From positions 44,452,143 through 44,516,142 of the forward strand of contig NC_088207.1 in NCBI RefSeq assembly GCF_037126465.1: a DNA stretch of 64,000 nucleotides, in the 5' to 3' direction. This document shows positions 1 to 11,817 of the stretch, piece by piece. The notes under the pieces were generated by a model, which saw only the letters and a program-made list of their open reading frames with translations, did not search any database and was not told the DNA's origin. Source of the stretch: Ornithodoros turicata. Its lineage: Eukaryota; Arthropoda; Arachnida; Ixodida; Argasidae. Positions within the stretch are counted from its first letter, which is position 1. Each line of letters opens with the position of its first letter. The position numbers and the translations under genes were made by a program.

Positions 1-60
1 AGCTCTCTTTGCTGATATTATGATTCACTTTCCGACGGTTTACCTAGAACGGCAAGTTGA

Positions 61-195
61 AGGACCGCTAGGATTTCGGGTAGATATCGGGTTTTACCCG
101 AATTCTTGAAAACTTACACGGGGGGGAACTGTAGTGAAAAATCGGGTTTAACCAGAAAACGAATAACCCTAAGCATGCCTCGTTAATATGGACAC
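61..195. repeat. Degenerate GGGTTTAACCCG-type repeat in DPP3 intron
   Basis: This stretch, in the last DPP3 intron visible here, holds short inverted copies of a CGGGTTTTACCCG-like motif. Similar motifs recur at 3205-3290, 15140-15220 and inside the element at 55435-55870, so it is probably a decayed mobile element. No ends or target duplication could be defined. I see no DPP3 exon in positions 1-295. Confidence 0.35.
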
Positions 196-295
196 TTTCG
201 CCCCCAATAAAAGCAGTCCACAAAGCGAGTTCATATTTCCAGTCGTCAATATTAACGAGGCACAACTGTGTACTATAACACAAACCTTCACTTAC

Positions 296-3200
296 TTGAG
301 AACATCGTCATTGTTACAGAGGTAGAGACCAACACATTCTGCACGACACTCCTCATAAGTGCTGCCAAGGGAACCGAATTTAGAGTCGTAACTCTCTCCT
401 TCAGTGTACCAACTTTCCACCTATGACAGATGTAATGACCATTGGAATCCAAACAAACGCTTTAAGTGCTTTCCATCACAAAAAGTCACCTTCTGGTTTG
501 TCTCTGGAATAGTAACATTCTCTTTATCAAAGTTGAACGCTCCCTTTTCTTGTTTGAAGAGCTTTCCACTTCCATGGCCTAAGAGTTCATGTAGACCAAC
601 TTGAACCTCAAAGGATTTGTTTTTGAATTTGTTGAACAAGTCCTGAAATACATATGTGCAAGCACAGTTGTCGTTCAAAAATTCCGCATGTATACATATA
701 TACTTTATTGATACAGGTTTTCAAACTGAACTATGAACAGGTCAGGAAATTACTGAATACTTACATTGTCCTCAGGAGAAAGGAAATTTGTTTTGGTTGT
801 CTCATCCGTTGCATTGATTACATTTCCAAGTGAAACATTCTTGAAGCCTTCATTTTGACGAATTGCATCATCTGAAATAGCACGCTAGAATTCCAGTATC
901 TGCTTTCAGACATGTAGAAAGCCATGTGTGTACTGCAGCGCAACATACACAGTACAGGATGACCGAATTGCTAATGCATGGCCACATCACAAGGAGTCTT
1001 CAAAGAACAATTGCTTGGAATGTGCCAGCCTATCTGACTATCCTAACTGAGCAAGCAAGCAGTCAGTTAGACATGGCGACAGGTTTAGGGAAGCTATGAG
1101 TTCCATTACGCTCTGCAGAATCAGAGGTGATACAAAGAAGAATGCGATAGAAGTGATGCACATGTGCACCAACATCAACGCCGTGCAAGCTGAATGAAAT
1201 TCAGCAGACTAACATAAATGTAGAATCTGTGACGACCACTGTCGACATGCATCATCATATTAGTCTAATGTGCATCAAATACTCACAGTTTGGAATGTTT
1301 ATTCCAGCCGGGATGCCGCTCGCAGCAAACGTGACAACATCCAGTGAAGTGAAATCTGGCCGCAAAAATAAATCTTTCTCGTAGGCACTTGGCCAGGGGA
1401 GAAGTGGCAACAACTTCTCTGCAGAGGACACCAGCGTTGCAAATTTTTCGCTTTGTTGCTTGTTCACAACTGCAATAAACCCTAAAAAAAGCAAACCACC
1501 ACGATAAGATGTCGTGTATCTTGTATGTAGCAGCTTTAAAGGAGCACTGTGGAAATGCCGAAAACTTTTTTCTGAATGCACAGTGTTCCGCAACAAATAA
1601 AATGAGCTCCTGCAAAAGAACGACAAGCGCTTATGTCCTGCAGTGCCAGAGAGAGAGAGAGGGGTACCCTGTTGTGCACACCTTTAAAAAAAATCTGCCA
1701 CTCTTGGAAAGAGCGTATCGGAGAATGAAGGAAGGATGAGGGTATGTCTGTATGCCACCTACTGTAAAAGTCGTTCATTTCGCATCAAACATATTTTTCA
1801 TCTTTCATCTTTTTTTGACTTTCATCTTTCATTTTTACTTTCTTAGGCAAATTGAGGCTTTGTATGTATTTGTCCCTTCTATGTTGTTCCAGCCTCAGAA
1901 CATCAATTCTTTCGTGTTCATCAGTTGCCGCCTGCGTCGATCCCGTCGTATGAATGTGTGTGTGAGTGAGCAAAAATGTAAGAGTGAAAGGAGGATGAGT
2001 GAGAGAGAGTGGCTGGTTTGTCCCTTCAGATGATGCACCCTGCAAGTCGCTGAGAAGGCGTGTTAGCTTAGTTCAATTGGTAGAGCCCTGGACCGGCAAT
2101 CCAGAAGATGTGGGTTCGAGTCCTACAGCTGGCTAACCTTTTCAGTGACTTTCATCTTTCATATTTTTGAGTTTTTTGTGGAGGCCATAGTTAAGAAAAT
2201 ATTCGCAGGAACTTGAACGTGGGCTTCGCATTGCACGTTAATTTTGTGCACTCGAATTGGCATTGACACAGACGGTATTACGATTCCTCTACGTCATGTG
2301 TAGCCACTATCGGATAGAGCTGTGACGCCCTATCGTTGCTTCCGTCAACTGCTATTGCGTGGATGAGGCAGCTGCAGCCATTTAACCGATGATGCCAGTG
2401 TTCTTTGTCCGTCTGCGCCCGTAGTGCTTCACTTCGCCACATTTTGGGTATATCTTCTGGAGCAGTGGTCACACGTGGCCGCTTACGCTCCGCGGCTGGC
2501 TGTGCTCAACCAGAAAACCCATAGACACTTGGCACTTGTGCATTTGTGACAAGAGATGCATTTGTGTCAGCCAATGACCTTGTTGTGGAAGCAACAGCCA
2601 GGCTGTCTAATTCTTCAGGAACACGTTTGCGCAGCTTTTAAAAGGAAAATGAGAGACGAAAAGCCCAAGGACCGAATTTTCTGGGAGCTCGGAGGGCATG
2701 TCCATACAATCGGGAGACCCAACGAAATCCGGGAGAGTTGGCAGGTATGCAGATGCATCCCCAGAACTGTGTGAGCCCGAAAATGGTGCCATACTTCAGG
2801 TGAGAGAGCACCTAAAGTATGGCAAACATTACCGAGCAAATCTTTGTTTCATTCGGAATTTCATATCCTGGTGTTGTTGCACAGTTATTCACATTACGTG
2901 TGACGCTCATATTCAGAGTTAGTTTATTTATAGTAAACAGTGTATCTACTTTGCAGGTACTTAAAGTGGGATTCTGCCACAAAATCACCACACAGGTTGT
3001 GGAGACTAAAAATCAGTAAATGAACATGTGCTCTAAATTCGTGCGAATTCAAGTGAAAAAACTTCCAGTATGCTAATTCTTGGATAAATCTGGCTCAGTT
3101 ACTCAAAGTAGCTGAAATGGTTCGGTACAAAGGGTGATGTAACTGCATTTGCTGCCAAACAAGTTAGTGTGCATTCCTACAGACGTCTCAGTGAGAGCAA

Positions 3201-6200
3201 TTTGCCGGGTAAAAATCGGGTTTCGCCCTAACGAGGCAACCTTCAATCCGGGCCGCCACTCCGGGGAACATTCGGACTAAACCCTAAACCTTCAGGCTCT
3301 ACACATGAACCGTGTTCCAGACACAGCAGTACACAGGAAAGTACAGACATGGAGGCATTACTTTTTGATCCACCCTCGTCACCAGACAGCTAAAATATTT
3401 TGCGTGGTCACTCCAGCTCCAGGCAGACTAAACAGGGTTTTGAGCCACGTTAAATGTCACCTCATTGCTCCTTTTGGGCGGAAGTTTACGCACCTTCAAA
3501 TTCGCCCCTCATGCCTGCTGGATCTCGGTATGTCTCGATGAAGCCAATGTACCTGGAAAATGATAATTTGACACTTCCGTTCATAATGAAAGGTTTGAGA
3601 AGACTTCAGTTCTGTCACACAATTCACTATAATTTAAAATAATCTGGATATTCTGTTATCTAAATGGATTTTGTTTCCTGAACACTCATACCGTTAATTT
3701 ATTTTATTTTATTTATGTCATTACCTCAAACGCCCGAGCAGGCATTACGTGAGGGTACATTAGTTGAAAAAAAAAAAAGAATCAAAAGAAAAGGAAACAA
3801 AAACAAAAATGACAACAGGAGAAACAGGATATATACGCAGAACACACAATGTACAATTTACACAATTCAGTGAAAAAGAAAAGAATACAAGTTAGCGAGA
3901 TAAATGATGGGATCACGAATGAGAACGAGAGCTTCGGGAAGGACGTTCCAGCCCCTGCTGCATAGTGGAAGGAATGATTCCAAATAACATGAAGTATGAG
4001 TAGTGGGACGGCTGACTTTCATGGGATGGTCAATACGTAGTGAGACATGTGGTGCAGGCACGCTGTAAGTGCCACATAGAGCGGACGTGTAAATGAACTT
4101 GTGGAAGAGGCTTATGAACTTATGGAACTTATCCTGCTCCAAGTAACCGACACTCACTATCCAGCTGCAAATGTTCAGAAACAGATAGCACGTGCTCTAG
4201 ATCCAAAAGAACAGTAACACGTGCAAGTTGGGTGTGACCCACAAGGTTCGTGGTGCAGGAGGTAACAAACGTGTCGTCTGTTACCCCCTGCACCTGGAAC
4301 CTTGCAGATAATATAGCAAAATGCCACAAGAGGACACGCAAGGTGACAGGCGACAGCCACGTTACACTAGTACACCCCTTCTTCCCTGACAGACGAGGCT
4401 TCGTGTAAAGCAGGGATCGGAACCGGAACTAAACCTGAACCGGGAAGAACTATTTTTTAACGAACCCGACATGAACCGAACCCGAACAATTTTTTTGCTT
4501 GTCCTGAACTGAACTAGAACTGAACCGAAAAAAAAAATTCATACGGTTACCGGTTCGGGAATTGGTTCAGAGGTGAAATAACTGTACTACTGACCGACCT
4601 TTTTTTTTACTCACCTGAAACGGTTATCTCACAACTTTCTCTTACAACCGTGTACAGTGAGTGTAAGCTCGCTTTCATGAAGCAAGATTACTGCCCATGA
4701 ACCGGTTAAACCGGGACTGAAAAAAGTAACGGTTCCAATCCCTGTAAATGTCCCGACCGCTGACAGAATTTTTTTTCGTCTGCTGCGTGTGTGCGGCAGA
4801 GGGATGTTCTCCCTGAGCCTAACCCAAACCGAACCGATATACCTGAACCGGTTCAAGCTGATAATTTTGGTTCAGCGGAGCTGAACCAGAAAAGAACCAA
4901 TATGCCCAAACCCGAATTAGAGTGAAAACAATACCGGTTCCGATCCCTGGCGTAAAGCAGAAAACAAACAAGCATTCCTGCGAATCAGTGATATCAGAGT
5001 TCTCAATTGGAATTCTCAACCAAGAAAGTGTTACAATAAGCGCCTGAGCGCAGTTCTGCGGACATAACAACATAACACACAACTGGGGTAACAAGGGTTC
5101 CACAACAAACAAATGCTGCAGAAACTTACGATTCCACACTTGGGCCTTTGTCCCTAATCCAGAAGCGAGAGCCGTCCTTGTGAGCGTCCAGACTACCCAC
5201 GGTGAAGCTTTCAACGTATTTTTCTAGCATTTGCTTCTGGTTGTCGTTAGCTGCATGCTCCTGGAGAAGAAAGTGGTACCATATCACAAACCACACAAAG
5301 CTGTGTGAAGGACACGGAGCCTTACCTGCGCCCTTTTGAGACAGTCAACAGTGAGTCGCAACAACTCAGAATAGTCCCCACGAGTGAAGCAAATGAGATT
5401 GCTTTTGAGACGATTGCTACCCATGGTTTCTTTCCATTCATTGTCCTCTGACGAACAATACATGACCGATAAAACATGGAGTAAAATGAAACAACAATAC
5501 CAAGGACGCCAATCGTAAGAAACAAGCTGCACACCTGTGGAAAGGACGGAAGCATGTCGGATGTCGAAGCGGTCTGCGTCACCTGCCTCGGTAGCAACTT
5601 TTTTGAACACTCGAGTGATGTACGCCTCCATGTTCTGTAACGTGCGAAACGTTTAAATTGCTCGTCCAACATGAAATTCAAAGAACATTACACAGAATCC
5701 TTATTGTGAGGAGGTGTGTTGAGGATCGAGACATTATTACCTGGCACGACATATAGGCTAATCTGCCTTTACTTACTTTCTCCTTCAGAACTGAGGATAC
5801 CAACTCAGAGTCCTTCTCTGTACAGTTCTTGGAAAAGTAAGTAGTTGATCCCTAAAAGTGCAATTAAAAGGGGGCATTATGTAAAGCAGAATGGAGGGCA
5901 TTGGGGAGCCAGTGCGGAACAACCCCATAAAGCCATATCCTAGCAAAACAGATTAAGTTTGTCCCGTTTTGTCCCATTCCTGATTAGCGTACCCAAAACG
6001 TGCCTCGTCAGGTGGGTCACAAAATGCTGGGTTTAAGATTCGTGACTCAAACGGTCCTTGCCTTTGGCGGAAATCCTAAATGCTTTTCGTGATCCTTCAA
6101 TGAATAGAGCAAATCCCCCGCTTCCGCCCAGAGAAACTGCATCTTTGTAGGGTCCTGTTTCCAGGCTTCACTTTGGGTCAGGAGTTTGTGAAGCTTTTCC

Positions 6201-9200
6201 TGGCAGTTGAAAAAGGAAAAACAGATACAGAATGGGGGTCTAACCCTTTGAAGTAGATTATAGACGGAGAAAATACAAATTTTTATGTCACCTTTGGCAA
6301 CCCTGGAATGAACTTGTTGTCTCCAAATCCTTTGTAGTTTCCCATGTTTGAGTAGAATGCAGAAGCGTACACAAGCAGCGCCTGACATAAACAGGAGCAG
6401 CCTTAATTACAGCAATCTGCAGCACATCGGCACTGCCACATAAAAGAGGCAATTGCTGCACCTATTTTCGCCCTACCTTAAATTCATCCTCCGTGATTTC
6501 GCATTCACTTAGGGCTAGGGCCTTCAATGATTCTAAGGACTGTGACCGAAACAGCCGGTCCAAGATGATATATATCAAGGGGCTTTCTTTGGATGTCTGG
6601 AAAAGATTGTAGCATTCAAGTGGTCACTCTACAATCAGTGGGCTGGATCATCAGCACAACTACCTAGCTTGACCCTTGTATCAACTAGTACGAACTCTAT
6701 CGAACGAAGAAAACACACTGGCTTGGATAACAATTACAAAACAACCAATTGTATTGTATTTTTGTATTAATAATTATATTCTATTGTATTTGTACTGCTC
6801 TGTATTTTAAAGCCTGATAGGCTGCCAAAGTGCTCTGCTACATGTATGCTATGATATTGCTTTGTTACTTTCCTTCTCTTTATGCATGATGCAACCAACA
6901 TGAACTATGCCTTGCACAAGAATGCTCAATTATGAGTACTTTATTAGTTCTTACCCACTAATCAGCAACCTTAAGCTGACTAGTAGTTTTCTTTTTTTTG
7001 CTAATTTACTAATTAAATTATGAAAGGAGCACGTAATTATTCTTACTAATGGCTATTTGTAATAATACAACAGCTCTAACCATTTCCCTCTAAAAAAAAC
7101 ACAGAATGCGGCATTGCAAAGTCATCATGAGGACCGCAAGTCATCAGTATGCCACAACAACTGGAACACTTCCAGGCATTTTCGAAAGAGAGCGAGGAAC
7201 TTGCCTGAAAGAGGACAATCAACCCTCCGTACCACGCTGCCCGCGATAGGTGGTGGGCATAAAGCTTCTCCTTTGCCGTAAGACCTTGGAATGCCTCATC
7301 GCACTCAAGCTTCAAGACTGGAGTGTTGTTTGGGTACACCTCGTCGGACATCTCTAATTGGAATAAAAGAAGAGTAAAAGAAGACCTTTTTTTAATCATC
7401 TTGGCCAGTCATCAAACCCCTTCAAAGTAAAAAAATTAAATAATCGTCAGTTGCACACGGTTACTTGAGAGAGAATAGAATTTTATCAACAGGCTACCTG
7501 TATGATATGGTTCTGTATGGTCATCTCACTGACTTACGAATACGTCATTCCTCCTTTAGGCAACCACGAGCTAACAGGGGGTTCCCATGTCAAACCTTTG
7601 AGCTTACTAGTACAGTCTGGTACAGAGAAAATGCTCACCAGCTAGTGTCTTTGTGGTTCAGCATGTGGATGCGAAGACAATGAGTTACCTCGCTGAGCTA
7701 GGATTGCATCTTTTTACTGACATACTTTGCCACTTAAATCTCAGATAAAAGTCACAACTATGTGTCACCGGTCAAAGAGGAATATCTGGAGTACTAGAAA
7801 CTGGGCAATTATATCTTAATACTAAGTACAAAAATGCGGGATGTTACCATATTCTACAAATGTCAAAATACCTAGCTATAGTTTCTCAACTTCGTGGAGC
7901 GCTCGAATAGTACAGGGATTACCAACTTGCTCACCAAATGATATATGTGTGTCTGCGTTCTATTTTAAATATCCTGTAATTGTCCTTTTGTGTGTACTTT
8001 GGCGTGAAGCCATACCGTGAAGAGACAGAAGACAACCGTCCACACCGGTAGCGGTGTAGCGACAACAGTAGCGGTGAAGTAGTGTCTATCTGCGTGCCTT
8101 CCTATGTTTGTTGTCTTCCCTTTGCTAGCTTTGATTGCACGTACATTGTACACCGCTACTACATCGCTACGTGTAGAAAATCACAAAACTACAGAGTCAT
8201 CCTTTCGCCACAGTGCAGCCGGTCTGTTATGTGAATAAGCACAAGTCATCCATTCCACGCGAGAGCAAGTGTGTGATACTAACCTCCAAGTGTGGAAATG
8301 CTGTAGAGAACGTGGTTCTGAACACCAAACTACAAATTACACACCGGCAAGCCCGATAACACAAGAGGGGAGGGAGGGTGGACACGCGTCTCTTTACTAC
8401 GGCTACGGCTCTGGACGCGGTCACGCGACGAGACCGACGAGACGACAGCAGTGTTGCCGGGTCCCAGGCGAAAATTCTTTATTGCAAACGAAAAGGGGGG
8501 CGAAACTCTCCTCCGCGACTTGACTAGTGGACCGCTTGATAAATAAACACGAAACATCACGATATATACGTGATAGAAGAACTTTAAAATATACTTGATA
8601 CTTGGAGTACACAAGACGTGCTTGCACACTGTCATGCCATTGGCATTATTCGCTCAAAATGCATAGTTGCATCAGAACCAGGGGGAAGGGGGCGATCGCC
8701 CCCCAAAACGTCAATTTATACATTGGATTTCCCCGCGTTTCGACAAAAAAAGACCCCCCCCCCCAAAAAAAAAAAGAAAAGAAAACGGATCCGCCCCTGC
8801 CACTACGTCAGCATTCACAGGAAGTTATAGGCGTTACTTTTGGCGGCCGTTGTCTCTATCGTACTGCGAGCACCTATGTCGCGGTTATGTAAAACACTAC
8901 AGCGCTTCCCTCTGCAACAGAACTACCAGCCCCTCCCCCCCCCCCCCCCCAATCATTTCGGCAGCACAATCATTAGGGCCAGTGCATATTTTGTGCTCCA
9001 TTGGTGTCATAGGGCCCCCACATTTTAGTCCCTTCATCAACTATTTGCTAGCACTCGCAAATGTCAGTAATGCCCACTCCGGTCAGTATGCTATCCGAGT
9101 ACAGCCAACGGAAACATAGCCGCTAACTAATTTATCAATGATGTCACCACATTAACATTGCAAAATGCAGGTACTATGTCTAATAGCAGATTTAAGATGT

Positions 9201-9361
9201 AGATTTTATGGAGGTCTGTCCTTCATACCTTCTATTTTGAACCCTTGGCCCTCATCATCATCATTGCCAGAGTCCTCTGCCAAGGATAATTCTGGCTTTC
9301 CGATACTGCACTGCAAACAATAATAAAAAGAAAAATCTGCAGCACATTGAGGAAATCTCAT
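296..9361 (-). CDS. DPP3: Dipeptidyl peptidase 3, 14 exons, C-terminus beyond window
   Basis: Cytosolic zinc metallopeptidase (M49 family) that removes dipeptides from the N-terminus of short peptides. Exons in transcript order: 9361-9229, 7353-7205, 6596-6477, 6381-6292, 6199-6062, 5851-5777, 5634-5535, 5447-5326, 5260-5130, 3552-3494, 1481-1287, 871-765, 642-490 and 420-296. Every junction keeps frame. The M49 signature HELLGH (first two zinc ligands and catalytic Glu) is in the exon 642-490, and EECRAE (third zinc ligand) in 420-296. About 520 of the roughly 737 residues usual for the family are here, counted from the conserved-position Met at 7351; the last ~200 lie left of position 1. 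Exon 9361-9229 adds 45 in-frame residues that I do not know from the family, so the start may be 7351 with that exon as 5' UTR. Introns after 7205 and 6062 have GC donors. Identity is certain; the N-terminus is not. Confidence 0.93.
1790..2170 (+). repeat. tRNA-derived SINE-like element (family 1) in DPP3 intron
   Basis: The unit is bounded on both sides by the motif TGACTTTCATCTTTCAT and contains a tRNA-like RNA polymerase III promoter at 2062-2134. The same sequence recurs as a tandem array at 41977-42785 and reversed at 48583-48925. It lies in the DPP3 intron between exons 3552-3494 and 1481-1287, antisense to the gene. It resembles tRNA-derived SINEs I recall from ticks, such as Ruka, but that match is from memory only. 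Confidence 0.75.
2062..2134 (+). other. tRNA-like promoter head of SINE (not a functional tRNA)
   Basis: It folds as a cloverleaf: a 7-bp acceptor stem with two G-U pairs, a GTTC/GAGC D-arm, a CTGGA/TCCAG anticodon stem, and a T-arm around TTCGAGT. The B box GGGTTCGAGTCC is intact. The anticodon would read GGC (Ala), but position 33 is C instead of the invariant U. The same unit recurs inside longer repeats, so this is a SINE promoter rather than a tRNA gene. Confidence 0.7.
3690..4157 (-). mobile_element. 3' remnant of a CR1/L2-like LINE
   Basis: On the minus strand, 4157-3867 encodes about 96 residues resembling the C-terminal end of a non-LTR reverse transcriptase: a Phe/Tyr-rich stretch, then an [19 protein letters not shown] motif near the stop. 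This is followed by a 3' UTR and an A/T-rich tail of ATAAATAAAATAAAATAAAT type ending near 3690. That is the order expected for a 5'-truncated LINE inserted antisense to nothing, in DPP3 sense orientation. It lies in the intron between exons 5260-5130 and 3552-3494. The clade is inferred. Confidence 0.6.
4242..4304. repeat. 30-bp imperfect inverted repeat
   Basis: Arms 4242-4271 and 4275-4304 match at 26 of 30 positions with a 3-nt loop, so a transcript could form a tight hairpin. It sits in a DPP3 intron just upstream of the LINE remnant. I have no family assignment. Confidence 0.6.
4411..4949. mobile_element. hAT-like non-autonomous DNA transposon in DPP3 intron
   Basis: The ends are CAGGGATCGGAACCGG and its near-perfect reverse complement CCGGTTCCGATCCCTG. 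The flanks GTGTAAAG (4403-4410) and GCGTAAAG (4950-4957) agree at 7 of 8 bases, a hAT-type 8-bp target duplication. The interior is filled with AACCGGTT and GAACC motifs and has no transposase frame. The 539-bp element lies in a DPP3 intron. Confidence 0.75.
7354..9228. other. DPP3 first intron; simple repeats only
   Basis: This 1.9-kb stretch separates the candidate first exon from the exon carrying the conserved-position Met. It holds several poly-A and poly-C runs between 8680 and 8950, including 16 C at 8935-8950, and a GTAGCGGTG-rich stretch near 8050. I found no convincing exon, tRNA or bounded transposon in it. Confidence 0.5.
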
Positions 9362-9434
9362 TGTAAACTTGGGAAATATTCATGAAAACTTTGAAGGACT
9401 AAAGTGTAAGAGAGACAACAGAGGCATGACAAGT

Positions 9435-9440
9435 TTTATT
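9435..9440 (-). terminator. Polyadenylation signal of MRPL49
   Basis: AATAAA on the minus strand, 118 bases downstream of the MRPL49 stop codon. It is the first canonical hexamer after the stop and lies only about 75 bases before the candidate DPP3 start, so MRPL49 must end where DPP3 begins. Confidence 0.6.
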
Positions 9441-9557
9441 GGCTTGTCTCCTAAAAAAAGAAACACAGCTGCACAGACTAGCAGCACACATAATTTTGAG
9501 TCTCACAATTTGACCTATACTGAGGTGTCATGGTGGCACACAGCGCACCACCTCATC

Positions 9558-11817
9558 CTAAAAACCTTTATTATGCAGCCATTCTGTTACCTCTTCTTTA
9601 AAGCAACCTTTGAAGCCTACATAAGATGCCAGTTCATGCACCTGTGACACAACTTGCTTCCCTGTGAGCTCCTCTAGGTGTGCCTTAAGGTCATCTCGCA
9701 GAGCCTGTAAGAAGAAAAGATGCAAGTCATTCTAAAGTTCCAGGCATTAAAATGTAAACTAATGTTTACACGACCTCTGATGGCCTAAACTAATAACTTT
9801 GTTTAAAAATGTATTTTCTCCATGCCAGGAACCAGAAGTGATATCATTTTCCAATGAGGTGATGAGGGTGAGTCAAATTCCAGAGCTACGCGTATTCCTA
9901 AGGACAATCAAACACAGAAAGCAGTGTAGTCCTGGACACAAGTTGCTCTTGGTTCCTATGAGAGCAGACAACACATCGCTTCACAGGGTCTCACCACTTC
10001 AAGGCACATAAATGCTGCATTTGAGATGTTATGTTTATCTTCAAAGCAGCACATGTTAATATAATTGATGAATTTTTATGCATAACTGGAAGGTACACAA
10101 AGAAATTGCAAAGTTTTTATGCAGCTTTGTGACGGTAGTGAGTTGAAAGTTCTCCAAACTTATGTTCTGCATGAGCACAAAGTAAACCAGCAACACCTTG
10201 CTTCTCTCTCAAGCTGCTGTATGCAGTACTATCCACTGCTTCTCAGGCACACAACTACCATAGTAGAGACTACAACCATAAGCACGGTAAAACTGCATAT
10301 TCTGCAAATACAGAGATGCACTGCAAAAGCAAGCGTACAAGATTGATATGCATCATATTCATGTGTCATATTCATACTGTCTGTTAACTTGAGTGTACTA
10401 CTTCAGAGAAAGAAACAGACTATTTGAAAACCATTTTGCTGTTAAGCCATATGCTAACAGCAAAGCTCTATCATCAAGCTCTATCATATTGTGCTCAATA
10501 CAAACATAACTGTATATCACGAACACGAACTCATATTACTCATGTACACGAACTCATATTACTCATGTACTATCATATTGTGCTCAATACGAACACAACT
10601 GTATATCACAAACACGAACACAACTGTAAGAGTGGTAAATTATTTTTACTTCTGTGTATGTAGACGATAATTCCTTCTGCAAGTACTTCAATGCTGCGTG
10701 ATTTATGCTTACCCAAATGTCTCCTTCAACATGCTTAACACGGGTAATGAATCGTGGCCCTCGAATTTCACTGAAGATGTAGACAGGCAACACATGATTT
10801 CGCGTACGTCTCACGAAGTATGGGAGTGCTGGTGGTTTTGCTAGAAAAGAAAAGTGACAAAAAACAAATGATTTTTAGTGTCAGCCAAAGTATGTTTGTC
10901 CGATACGTGGTTAGTATGAACAGCGTTCAAATGAGCTGTTTCCAGAATACAACCAACACAACGTTATTAAATAGAATTTCCATTTCGAAATTTGAATACT
11001 GGCTGCTTCTGCAACAACGGTGGGGACACCTCACCTCCTTGCACAACCTAAGTTAAAATTTCAAATTAGGTTGTGCAAGGAGGTGAGGTGTCCCCACCCT
11101 TGTTGCAGAAGCAGCCAGTATTCAAATTTCGAAATGGAAATTCTATTTAATAATCTCTTTTAATAATCTATTTAATAATAAAAAACCTCCCATCCTTTCT
11201 GCACATTCCTCCTCAACGGAGATTTTTGTGTATTTAAGCCTTGGGTGCCATTAAAAATTTGTGCTGTGTCTGAGAAATTGTTGCCTGTTATTTCCTCCCT
11301 GTCTCGGCTCTTGACGTCGTCAGTATGAACCAGCTAGTCTGCGCCCTTTCGCTATTATCGATCAAAGGTACTACCGCAATGCTTCGACGTTGATACAACA
11401 TGTTGCCCTGTATTACAGTGGTGACAATAGCTGCACATACATGCAGGTGGAATCCAACCAGACGGGGTGGGACCCAAGTGTTGAGGTGCTGGGGGCACAG
11501 CTCTCTGTGGAAGCAGCCTCTCCACAAAGTGCCACCGACCTGGAACCTCTTCCACCTTGGTGTACTTTTCAGACTGGTTTGCTGCCCATCGGTCCTCATA
11601 GGCACTTGCATCTACTTCTTTGAAGTTGTTAGACTTGACAAATACAATTAATAAGGTCAGTAGCTTACAGTCATAAGACAGGCAGTGGCCACATGATGCT
11701 GGGAGAGCTTAGGGTGGAGCTGTTGCAAGATTGCGAACTTACCCTGGACGATGTAGTGACAAAATTTCGATTGTTTAGCAATCGTGGTCTCAACCTAATC
11801 AGTCTTACGAGGGACAT
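9558..11817 (-). CDS. MRPL49: Mitochondrial ribosomal protein L49 (mL49), 4 exons
   Basis: Structural protein of the mitochondrial large ribosomal subunit. Exons: 11817-11743, 11633-11441, 10840-10713 and 9704-9558, all GT-AG, phases 0, 1 and 0, giving 180 aa (human is 166). Exon 1 encodes a basic, acid-free presequence starting [19 protein letters not shown], as expected for mitochondrial import. Family landmarks seen: FVERLLP and PTPSGW in exon 2, [16 protein letters not shown] and VEGDIW in exon 3, and the C-terminal EWLHNKGF before the stop in exon 4. It is divergent from GFM2 with 371 bp between start codons, and its 3' end is about 200 bp from the candidate DPP3 start. Intron 2 contains a long hairpin (10964-11153). 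No base or codon anomaly seen. Confidence 0.95.
10485..10619. repeat. Local tandem duplication in MRPL49 intron 3
   Basis: A ~50-bp segment beginning CTATCATATTGTGCTC occurs twice, about 84 bp apart (near 10486 and 10569), with few changes. Between the copies, a 22-23-bp unit containing CATATTACTCATGTAC is itself duplicated. This looks like recent nested slippage. Confidence 0.75.
10964..11153. repeat. 88-bp near-perfect inverted repeat inside MRPL49 intron 2
   Basis: Arms 10964-11051 and 11066-11153 are reverse complements over 88 bp with one mismatch, separated by a 14-nt A/T-rich loop. The whole structure lies in the 600-bp intron between MRPL49 exons 11633-11441 and 10840-10713, so the pre-mRNA would form a long double-stranded hairpin. 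I see no coding sequence in the arms and no transposon end motif. Confidence 0.93.

Noticed and set aside
9306..9361. TTTGCAG at 9306-9312 (minus) as a splice acceptor for a DPP3 exon starting at 9305.
   Set aside because: The frame runs open through it back to an ATG at 9361, and the MRPL49 polyadenylation signal at 9435 leaves little room for an upstream DPP3 exon. It stays possible.
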